Assembly: GCF_964199755.1 (NCBI RefSeq)
Contig: NC_133901.1
Location: forward strand, 24,461,583-24,525,582
Direction: 5' to 3'
DNA: 64,000 nucleotides
DNA from: Larus michahellis
Taxonomy: Eukaryota > Chordata > Aves > Charadriiformes > Laridae
Of the stretch, positions 27,001 to 39,000 are shown one piece after another. The notes below the pieces were generated by a model that did no database searches, was not told the DNA's origin, and worked only from the letters and a program-made list of their open reading frames with translations. Every line of letters begins with the position of its first letter. Positions within the stretch are counted from its first letter, which is position 1. A program made the translations under genes and the position numbers.

Positions 27001-30000
27001 GAATGCTTTTCGAAATTTTGAATGTATTTAAGGAAACATAACACTGGAAAGAAAGGCAGAAGAAAAGGAAGAGTGAAAAGGAACACCAGAACATTAAAAA
27101 AAACCAACCCAACACTCCTAATCCCTACACAGTAATTAAATTTGACCAAGCCCTGACAGGTAAACAAATAAAACCCCCTTGAATGCACTCAAAGAACTTT
27201 TGGAAGCAAAGGAAAAGATCGTCTGTTTACAAGTATTTGTCACACCAAAAACTAGAACAATCCTGTTTCTGAAGATGTGTTGTGTTTTTCACAACTCCCA
27301 GTGTCATCTGTAACAGCAAATTTATTTATCAGGAAGTGACAGAGCAAAGAATGAATGTGAATTATAACTACAAGGAATAACAGACAACATAGCCTTTACA
27401 CAGGGGGTGAAAACTGCTGAAAGTGGGAACTGGACACACATTTCTCTGAAGGGCAGATCTGAAGAAGTAAAATGAGTATGACCGTATACATAAAATGTAT
27501 ATGTTCAATAATACTCACCTTTCTGAAAAATCTGATTCTATAAATTCTCGAGTCCGCTTTCTGTCCCTAAGAAAAGACAATTCAAACTTAGATGAAAATA
27601 ACATTATATATTTAGACCAACAAAATCAAGGTATTTGGGGCCTAGCTAGGTACTAGTGTTTGCTGTTACCTGCTCTGAAAGGGGACAATAGCACACACGC
27701 AGCCTGACAAAATTTGAGAGGTGATGGTTAGGACTCTGGAGGTTGGCTGAGCTCGCTGACAGACAAGTTCTATTCCCAACTTTACCTTGCTTTGCTCGTA
27801 TGATTTTAAGGAAGTCACTTCATCTGGAACTATAGGAAGTGCTGATGTGAGTTAGATAACCAAATCCTATCAAAAAGGAGAAGCTGGGCTCCTTTGAAAA
27901 TTCCTATTAAAAATTCCTCCATGTGGAAGAAAAACACCTTTAAACAGTGCATAAGATATATTCTATATTTTCAGGACATTGAATGTTTTGGTATCTTTAA
28001 ACAAAAAACAAGGTAAAACACTAAACATGTTCATATTAGAGCTGATGCACACAGAGCTGAAGAGAGACACTCTGAAGAAGTAGTTGACGTTATTTTTGCA
28101 GAGGATTAGCAGTCACCAGTTGTTGCTCGTTTCCTTATCATTCTGTTTATTAGCTACAGCAAGCTGACTTAAGAAGCTGTATTCCAAAATCGTCTTCTAT
28201 TCTTGCAGCTAATACAATGCACAGTGCTTGAGAACTATCAGTAATTACTTCATATTGTTACCCTGCAATTTCAAAACCAGGGCTCACAGCCGATACTTAC
28301 GCAGCTAAAAACCTGACACTGTTATGAAGGGAGCTGAACAAAACCGATGGATTTGCGGGCCTGTGCCGTGAGAGCCGCGTGTTTGGCTGGGCGACCCCGA
28401 ACCCTCCGGCAGGCGCTTCCTCCCCGCCACGGCGGGGCCTGTCCTGGGCGACCCCTGTCCATGGTGCTAACCCGCCCGGGCGGCGTCGGGCCCGCGGGGG
28501 GCTGGGGAGGGGCTGCGGCGGCAGCGGATGGAGACCCCCGGTCTGTCAGCCGGACTGACGGGGGCTGAATGGAGCCCCGAGAATGAACATGCTCTTGTCT
28601 CATTTGATTTGGGAAACAATTTGGCATCTGTGTGAGAACGGGTAAAGCCAGGAGTCTGGACTTGCAGTCCTCCAGAACTGTCTTCAGCAAGGGGCTCGCC
28701 ACTTAGGTTCAGCCGTACCACAGACCCTTCCTCACTTTTCTTCGGATGAAAATATGATCTGTCATATGAACTACTGCAGGGATCAATACTGATTGGCCAG
28801 TCTGGAGAACATCTTGCTCCTTTTTATTGGCGAAACAATAATTAGGCTCATTGGAAATACTGTGTCTAGATTTTGACAGTATACAAACAAAAGGATGGTG
28901 CTTCTCCTTGGCTGTGGTTGCTGCACTGCAACTAGGCTTCTCTCTGGGAATCTTCATCGCCTGGGTTTGGATGAAGCTTAAGAAAGCTAATGGGCACTGA
29001 TTCTCTGCTTTAGCAGGCTGGGAACAGACACTATAGCTTTTCCATCCTCTGGGTACTGAAAGAACTTCTGCCTGGCCTCCACATGACACAAATTTTGCAG
29101 AAATAATCTTTGACAACTCCTTTTTCAAATTAAATCAGAATGAAGTGTACTTAAAAGATATTTGAGGAGATAAACACATACTCAGCAAAAAAATCAAACT
29201 TAAAAACTGCTCAGCTGGGCAGGCAGTTTACTGACTCTCTGGCAGGAATAGAGCAACTGGGAAGTACAAGCCTATGACTGTCCTTGTGTACAGCACAGAA
29301 TGAGCAAAGTCAAGGTCCAAACGTTATACTCAGAGCAGATCCTCAAACATCTTTAAATAAAACAAAAGTCTTACCCTGGTACCCAGCCAGAAGCTTCTGT
29401 TATGTGTGTCTGTGTGACCATTGTTGGAGCTGGGTTATATGGACTCCCAATCAGAACACTCCCTGAATTGGTCAGTCTTTGTGATGTGCTTATGATCTAT
29501 GACATTTAGAAATAAAAACATACAGTTGTCTTAAGAAAACAGAGGTTACCACAGCCCAAAACTCATACTAAGCATGGTACTAAGAAAGTAATAATAATTC
29601 TGTAGCAGATGCAAGCTGCAGTCAAAGTACACAGTGGAGATGTCATCACAAGATCTTCATACATGAAAGTAATTACAATGCTGTTAAGTTTTCCACTAAT
29701 TGTACCATGTTACTGTGTAATTCATAGGGGCAAGATCTAGACAAACAGAAATAATTAGTAGGTATGGCAGATAGGGTCTGTGCCTATACACATTTAATTG
29801 TTTCTTGTTCAAGAGTACATCTAGGCAATTTCTTGATCACTGTAATCAAAAAGCCTCCTTTCCAATGGATTTGTCTCTTGGAATTGTCTGTCTTTGGTAC
29901 CAAAGACAATCTGAGGTACAGGAAAAGTATTCCCTACAGTTTCTAGCATTCACAAGATCTCAAAGCACTCCACGACATTGTACCTATGGAATTAAATGTA

Positions 30001-33000
30001 AAGCCTGTACAGAATAGACAGAATTTACATTTATTCAAACCTGGTGAAATGTATGCATAATGGTTGTTAACACTAAGACACCTGGTTTCAACTTTTAAAT
30101 CGTATCTAAGTTCACTCTTTAAAGTAGGTCACCAGAAGAATTTAGATAGTATTTAAAAATGAAGTAGTATTAAGTAGTTATTCTTTAAAATAAAACACGT
30201 TATGCTATTTTGATTACAGTATGGTAAGATTCATATCAAGGCTTCTTGGACTATGCTTTTTACTCATATACCTTATTTTGCTTTTTTAAACTTTACTTTT
30301 ACTTTACTCCATTTGTTAGTGACATTTTGAGTACCTACTGAATTAAACTTTGCAGTTTCCTTTACTTCTTAATTTACCCAACACCCATGTAAGTATAGAG
30401 CAGATAATTTGTTTGGTATCCATAAATATTTTTTAAACAAGTAGAAAAAAAATGGTATCTGAAGAATTTTCTACTTCCTTAGCTTACTGAGCATTACTTC
30501 ACATCCCTCCTGACAACACACTGTGATTGCACATATGTATTTTTTATCTTAAAGACATAGATTTATCTTATTTATTTTTGCAAGTGGATAGCTTGACAGA
30601 AACAAGTGAAAACAGAAATTTAGGAAACCCAAAAGAGGTGCAAGTTAGATATTTACTGGTTGGTACTGGAGAACAAAAGATCCCTGGCTGGCTGCTTTAC
30701 ACACGGCATGCAGGCACAGGAAAGGGATCAACTTTTGTCAACTTACTGCTACATTGGCTTAAAGCCAGAAACATTTTGTGATAGAATGATTAATTTTTAA
30801 AAGCTTGCTTAAGTTCAGCCCTGGTGTAACATCAGTATGTATGTAATGCAATGTTTCAATTAAACATCAATCCAATCCAGTAACTTTTTACATCCATTTC
30901 TTCCAACACTATCAATAATGTTTATTTGCAGTAAGCGTATGGTTCTGCCAGCATAAGGCAGGCACGTGCCAGGGAGAAAAGATTTTAAATATTTTGAGAA
31001 CTGAAATGCATTTCAGCACGTTCCCTCCTCTCTGAGGTTTCACATCGCTCTACTGATGTCTTGCAAATCACAGATCAAGCGTGTCATTAAAGGGTATTTT
31101 ATGTGCAATCTCCCGGTAATTTTCCTGTGACACGTGAAGCTGGCACCGCCACCTCCGGGCGTCCCCACGCCGACCCGTCCGGTCTCCTCCTGTCCCGCGG
31201 TGCCACCTGCTGGCGGCGGCACCGGAGCGGAACCCACCGCCGGCAGCTCCCGGAGAAAGCTGCGCGCCCTCGGGGTACACAAACCGGTGTAACTTCACTT
31301 CCACTTTTACTTTTACCAGTGAACGTCTGCTTTCACAAAAAATGCTACACGGAGTATTTTGAGAGGACTAATTCCACCTTCTCTTAACGGCAAACATTTT
31401 TTTCCAGTGTGCCTGAAGTAGTCACAGGAATTCCCTACGCAACATAAAGCAGGAAAAGAAAACCTCACCCTACTTTAGCAAACAGAGCATCTGTAGGATG
31501 TGTTTAATCCCTGTAATTAACCACCAGCATTTTATCAGTGATATTTATGCTGTTAAATTTACACCTACAGACTGAATCTAAAGAAATTGTAACAAACACC
31601 CATATGCAAGAATCCAGCCCCAAAAACCTGTGCTGACGTCACTGTTTGTGCAGCCGTACCCCAGGGGATTCCAACTGACTCCGGGGGGGCCGTGTGCTGC
31701 TGTGAAGGGCCCGGAGCAGCCACGGGGGCTGGAACCTGCAGTGGTTAAACACAGCCCAAACCCCCTGGCGGCAGCAGGATGCTGCTAAGGCGGGTGAGAT
31801 GCCAAAGGAGTGCTAACACACACACTATTAAGAACTTGTGAACAATTCCCTTTTAAATGGTCTGGGGCACAACACAGCTGTACGCTGGGTGTCTTAGGAG
31901 GCCTAACACCTTAGGAGGAGGTGTTAATGGCTATTTAATAATAAAATGTTTTCTGAATATAGATCTACCCTTACAAAGCAGCAAATAAAATAATAAAAAA
32001 GAATTTAAAAAAATTCAAATAAGAATACAAAAGAAAAATAAATCAAATGCATGTCTCACACCACGCAGTAGCTTTTCCAACTTCTACCTGCTATAGAACC
32101 TCAACTGTAACTGGGGCTCATGTAAACCAAAAACAGGGCCTTGAGAAGCCACTCGTAAGAGCAGGAACCGCATTAGCTGACTGCTCCCCCCGTTCTTGGC
32201 TATTATTTATTGCCCTCACAAGATACATCTTTTGTGGTGGAACCGTTCCAGTGAAACGCTGCAGGGCACGTGCTCCGGCAACACCTGCATCAGTACCGAT
32301 GCACTGAGGAACACGATTCCCTGGTAGATGGGGCACTAGCCTGTGGCTAGTACTTCAGATGCAGAGCTCTGCACAGCGGAGATGCAGCTCGGGGCAGAGG
32401 GGGCTGGCTGCAATGCTTGTGCCCATCTGTCCAACTGGGATAAAAGCCATTGAAGAACAGGAATAAGTGCTGATGTGAAAAAGACCCACCACAATTACTT
32501 GGCAAGTAGGCACCAGGTTACTAGAAGCAGTTCACTGTATTGCCTATTTAGTTCTTTGGCCACTAGAAATCTGAAAATTTTTCTCAAACCCAGATCCAAA
32601 ATCCTTGAGACAGCAATATGCTCTCACATACAGGAAAAGACAGTTTTAAGAAGAGTAGCTTCAACAAGTTAAATATCTAGTAACACATCCAAGACATTTA
32701 GTCTTTGGCAATGCTGGAGGATTTACTGGTGAGAACATGACTCAAAATATTCAGAGAGTCCCAATAACACTCTTCGTGAGAGTTTTCTTTTCTTAATACC
32801 ATTTTGAATAATAGTTAAAATGTCAACTGGTAAAGTTGTTTCAGTTTCTATTTCAAGCCAGGAAACAAGTGTCCCCTAAGGTCACCCACGAGACGGCTGC
32901 TGGGAGTGGCGATTCCAGCATGCGGAGCTGCTGCACCCACAGGTCAGGGCCTCTGCAGCCAGGTGGGGCCCCGCAGCAGCCCCCGCGGCTGAGGCGGGAA

Positions 33001-36000
33001 GCGGCAGGTTCCCAGCACTGATCACATCTTGGTTTTTCATGTTTCCACATCACATCAACAGGAAGTCAGGCAGGTAGTTACATAAGGTCGCGTTACCGGA
33101 ATTGCAAAACTTACCATTTGGGGTCCAACATTCACATTGATTGGTCCTAACGTTTTTGGCAAAATCTTAGTTGGGGAGTTGGTGCTGGAAACTGGTAACG
33201 TGATTATTGAAATATTACCTGAAGAGACCAGTAAAAAGAGAATTTTAAATTACTTCCTTAGTAACCTATGAATAACAGTTTGGCAAATTTTCACATTTTA
33301 ACGTATTGGAATCAGGTTAGCTTTTTTGTCTCATAAACTGCAAATACACCCTCCTCACACAACCGCCTCCAGACCTTTTAGCAGATGTCAAAGACACCTC
33401 ACAAAGATACACCTTCACTATTTTACCTTTAAAATTACGTGTTAGTATTTTTTCCAGAAACAATTTCTTCTTGCCTAAGACAGAAAGCACACAGCCTGCC
33501 ATACCTCAGCATTAAAAGTTAAAATGAATGAGTATGCTTCTAGAGAGAAATCAGCATACAAATGCTATTTATTATAATAATGAGTACACATACAAAATGT
33601 GTATCCATCTATCTTCATAGCCTTAACCATTTTTCACCTGACTATACTAAAATGTTGTACAAACACGAGTGAACTAAGCCTGTCACAGCCTACCACTCTA
33701 CACATGCGATGTACAGAGTAAACAATGCCTCTGTCACTGCACAGATGGTGTAAATAATGCCTTTGCAACTTACCGGAATTAACAGAGCAGGCAGCTGGAG
33801 GTCAAGATAAAGCCAACCGTGCCATCTCTAACCCAGCGTGTTCTCATCCCAAGATGTTTATCATCCTTCTGATCCCAAACTGCTTATGGATCGACCTCAT
33901 CCTGCCTTCGCACAGAGAAGCCCAGCTCTATGCTGAGAGCCTCACAAATGCTGCTTCTCCTCCTCTATTCCAAATCTTATTTTATAATCTTGATCCAAGC
34001 AGTGAACACATTTATCTATGGACACTGTGGTGGCAGCAGCTCCTGGCTCTATGGCAGTTTCAATGTAAGAGAGCTGGGACTCAATCAGTCAAATACCTCC
34101 CCCGATTCTTATGCCCAGCCTTATTCACAACGGGGAATGACAGTGGTGGGTCTGGAGGCAGAATCAAATACAAGGAAGAGCTGCCACTGCCTCGTAATCC
34201 AGAGTCAGCTTGGGTCTAGCTGGGGTCAGGAGCCGTAAGGACAAGGATTGGCTCCTGAAGAGCCACTTACGCTCCCTGGCACTAGCAGACAGAAAATGAA
34301 GGCGTCTGAGGCGACAGGTTTCTTCGGACCAGCGCAAACACCAGCCCTCACCACTGCCCTGCCCTGCTCTCCTCCTCCCACAGCAGTTGCCCCACAGTCA
34401 GCTTGGCCCGCACAGTCCCACGCTGACCCACTCGTGTTTGACAGCTCTCTTCCCTGGTCTTTTCTCATATAACCTGTTCTCCCTCCACTGCCCGCTCCTC
34501 TCTTCTCACTTGCTCCTGAACCATAGTCATCTTTTTTCTTTTTTTTTTTTTTTAAATTTCAGTACACCTATGTTCTGCCATGAGGTAACTGGAAAGTCAC
34601 AAATTCAACAGCGTAACTTCTCTGTAATATGAAGCAGAAGCAACGCAATCGAGAAAAAAAGACCACTTAAAAAAGGATCTTCTGTAGCTACAGCATGGAA
34701 ATAGAAAAGACGTGGACATACACAAACTCTCGCCTTTATAAAAAATGAACAGATATGAGAAATATTTACAATTTGATGTCATGTTCTGTGTAAATTCCTG
34801 TGGCATCTGGACTAACACTTCTGCTAACACTAACACTATTGCTGATTACTACTACTACTGACAGTATTAATTTTCCAAAAGGCAAATCTGTATCTGAGAA
34901 CATCTTCAGAAGAAGCTTGCTTCTTCTTTATTCAATACGTTAAATAATCTATTCAGTCACCTAACTCATCTAGGGAAAAAACCTTATAAAACCCACACAC
35001 TTGCAAACCCACCCCCCCAGTAGATCCTTGCTCTATTACAAAATACCTTTTGTGAGGCAGTGCCAGAGAGCACAAGACAGCAGTAATTCATGATTTACAT
35101 ACATAGTGTTCACATTTTGAGCTCAAAATAATTCTCTAAACTGGCCAGTTACTTGTCAATTTTACTTTTGCTACAGGATTTTGCCCAGGATTTGCCAATT
35201 TGTGCTAGCATGTTCTCATCAAAACCCCATCCACCCTCTCCTTGCAGGCTGTCATCGTCAGGGACGTGCCCGTCACTTCCCAGTACTGCTGCAGCTGAAA
35301 CTTTTTGACTCCTTTTCTCCAATATCAGCTCTCATACTATTTCTCCTTGTCCCCCTTCTTACCAGGGAAAAGAAATAAATTACTTTCTCTGGTGCTGACA
35401 ATATAAAGTCACGTGGCAAAGTGCAGTAAAATTCTGAAATGTCGGCATTTGGCTGACAATTCTTTTACCATAGGGCTACATCACAGATTTGTCTCCAGCG
35501 ACACTTCCTGGTCTGCAAGAGGCAACAGTAACGTCACATTTCACAACGTAAGATTGAGACCTCTCAGACATACTGTACCATACCATTAGCACAGTCCAAT
35601 GTACGCATCTACCCACTGTCCCACATCAATCGCTGTGCACACCGTTTGTTTCTTCCTCAGCATGTGGCATGTGGGTTGTAATCTATTTGCACTGGCAATA
35701 GTTTTTAATGTGTGTACCCTCCCTGGAACACACACGCAAACTCTCTGAAAACTGTAGCTTAAAAATACAATACCCATGGCCAAAGCCACGCACGGCCACC
35801 AGATTTACTGTAGCAGCCCTGGAAAAAACATTAAAAGCTACTGCTGAACCATGCCTTCGTTCACAAGGCTACCTAGATAAATGTATACAATCACCATTAG
35901 GGCAACTCTAGTATAATTACAAGGGTCATTCAAATTACTTAATCTTGATTTTAACAAGACAGTTGCTTACATATGACATATGTTTAAAAGTCTTTTTTGG

Positions 36001-39000
36001 CTACAGTTACTGTCAGTAAGAAAGATCTTCATCTTCTAATCCCTGCACAAACCCCCCATTTGACAGCAGCAGCAGCAAAGTGATCTTAAGAGTTGATCAA
36101 GTTTTCAAAGAAATGCTTCCCTGTCCTTGTCGTTCCTTTTAAATTTCTTTATGGTTAAATATAAATATGCGAATGCGTAGACTTTAAAACACAGATAGGG
36201 ACCAGTTTCTTTTTATGAGCGAGGTCTCACTCATCCACCACATACAGAAGGAAAGAGCGACCAAATTTGTCATGATTAGAGTTCATTCTGTGTGTTTGTC
36301 AGCAGTTGAAAAAAATAGTAAACAAAAAGTTTTATCGCTTATGAAAAAAATACTCCCTCCCTCCTGTTTTCTTTTTTTTTTTAAAAATAGTATCATAGTC
36401 CAGATACTTGTGTGACCTCAACTGCTCCAAATATTTAGTGGTGGAAACACCACCTTCCCATCTCTCTTCACAGCAAACATGACAGTTGGCTCAGTGAGTT
36501 GCTGCAAAAAGTTAATGTGTTTCCAAGTAGACCACATGAGGACCCCAACCTGAAGAGACAGATTTTGCAGTCAATATCACCAGTGTCACTACTCTCCTCT
36601 AAACAAAGATAAATCCAACTTCCAAGAGCATCCTGTCCTGCCCATGGCCCTCACGCAGCAGCAGCCGAGGTCCATGGGACTCGGCTGCCTCTGAAGCACC
36701 TGGAGCTGGCCAGGACCCGTCCCAGCGCAACCAAAACATCACCACAAACTGGAAACTGCCGACACAAGTACAACCAGCTCTGAGAGCGGGCACTTGTTTG
36801 CTAAGGTGACTAGCTGTATTTTACACCAACTTTTCACCAAACAGTGCACTGCTGTTTGCTGCAGAGCTAGCAATTTCTGAAGTTTTGACGGCAAGGTAGT
36901 ATTACAAGCCAGCAAGCGTCAAGAGGAAAAATTTCTTCAAGTCTTATTTATAAAACAGCATAGAAGAAGTCGAAGGAGGAAGGAGATGTCACGCTGTTTG
37001 TAGATCATCTAAAAAAATATTCAGAGACTTGTAAAAAATATTCAGCAGATTTCTGTATTCAACTTTAAGCAGAAATATAGAAATATCACAAAACTAATTA
37101 CATATACTTTACCACATAACAATTGTAAAGGCTTTAAACATGAACAAATTCCAAATAAATGCCAAGTGTTAATAACGCCCATCATTTGGGGAAAAAAAGA
37201 TTACACTGATTTACGTTCCACTGAAAAACAGCAGTGCGTACAGTTGTAAACTGAACACAATGAGACCCATCAGCCTCCTAGTCACGGTAATCTTACTGCA
37301 TGGATGAAAAAGGTCAGCAGAGATGGATCAAACTAGAATGATTTGTATAATAATACTCAATTCTTATATAATGTTTCTCAGCAGTGCTTTGGAAGCACAA
37401 AGGAGGTCAGTGTCATTATTCCCATTTTACCTACAGAAAACCAAGCACGTGGGAAAGAAACCCACTTACAACTCTCATAGAGAGGCTTTAACTGCAATAT
37501 ATAGAAACCCACCACAAACGGAGCACATTCATCACTGATGCAAATTCAAAATAAAAATCTGTCGGTGAACATATGTATGTTTCTCTTAGAACAAAACCCC
37601 TTTGCTTCTACATAAATTAGTTTTCCATTCCTCGGTCACCACTATTGCTGTTTCTCATGGAGAAAAACCAGCCTTGCTATTCTTTCATACTTAGAAAAAC
37701 ATGATCACTACATAACTATTATTCTTCCTGGCATTTGTGAAATATTTTTACTTGCACACACAAAGAAAAAGTCAATTTAAGTGATCTTCAGCTTCAAGCA
37801 GTCACAGAACAGTTATTCATGTTTATGTACACGTATGCTCACATGCACACACTAACTAGCCATCCCACAAAACTAACTTTAAATGGTTACATGGCATCCT
37901 AAATAGCTTAACTTCACACAACAACGTGGAGTCCTACACCAATATGAAGCTAAAGAGGTTTCAGTGATTTTTCCCTGTATAACTAAATCTGTTAGGGCTG
38001 CAGCTTGGCTGCAAAGATAATCAGAAACAATGTCAATCGGAGAACCTATAGAATCTGTCACGGCCAGTCTGAAGGAAACCATAGCTGACAGGAAGCACAG
38101 ACCAGCCAGCTGGGGTCACACACAATGTGTATGTCAACAAAAAAAGTCTGAATTTTTAGACAAAACACCAGGGAAGTGCTGGTAACTTGGATTTCATATT
38201 GTGAGCTCTGAAACAAATGTCCATATTTTTTAAAGCGTATCAATGAACAGTCATTTTAAATAATACAGCCTATGGCTTGATGGTAATGGACGGTAAAGAA
38301 AACAGTTTAGAGCTGGGAAATATCGGGAAGTCCATTAGGGTATTTTGCAATAGCATGTGATGTTTCCTCAGGATCCTCTATTACATTAAATTGATCTCCA
38401 AGATCAGGATACGGTATTATAAAAGCATATAGAAACCCCAAATTATTAACATGCTATTAATAGGCATGTATTTTCGTGGTACATTTCTTCATTTGTTTAT
38501 TGCACAAACTTACTTGGCTATAAACTTAACTTTAAAAATTGCATAGTCTGTAGATGCACACGCATATCTAGAAATATATGAAACCAAAGACCTCTGTAGA
38601 AAAGGAAAAACAAAATCACAGAATCGCACACAGAATGGTGCGGTACATGGAACAATGGGCATTTTTGGGCTGAATCTGTTCCTGTGTCCAGTGAACTGCT
38701 CAGCTACCTGCACAGCTACACTGGCACTAAGCAAAGGACAATCTAAAAGCAGCTGTGAGGTGACCAGGGACAATTTCACCGACACTGTTGCCCGAGAAGA
38801 TGTCTGGCATCAAGCAAAAGATTACAACACAAGGAAAGGCAGAAAACGGTAAATATGCTAATTAAAAAAAAAGAAAGAAAAGAGAGACACCTGCCTTACT
38901 GCTTCCATTACAGTACCACAGCCAGATGGCAGTCCTGTGCACTGCGAAGTTTCTGAAACGCCAGCCCTATCAGGACTTAGTAAAAATTAGATACTGCATA

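Larger units (their letters stand above)
27567..29374 (-). other. TFDP2: TFDP2 intron 4, with an internal CpG island
   Basis: GT-AG intron of 1.8 kb. It contains a possible MIR-like remnant (27723-27840), a CpG island with a strong minus-strand donor (28300-28600) and a broken-looking minus-strand open frame (28467-29128). Confidence 0.9.
29497..33114 (-). other. TFDP2: TFDP2 intron 3
   Basis: GT-AG intron of 3.6 kb. It holds a small CpG cluster with a CTCF-type motif (about 31125-31280), a palindromic CRE (31634-31641) and a GC-rich patch at about 32885-33010. No gene is seen. Confidence 0.9.
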
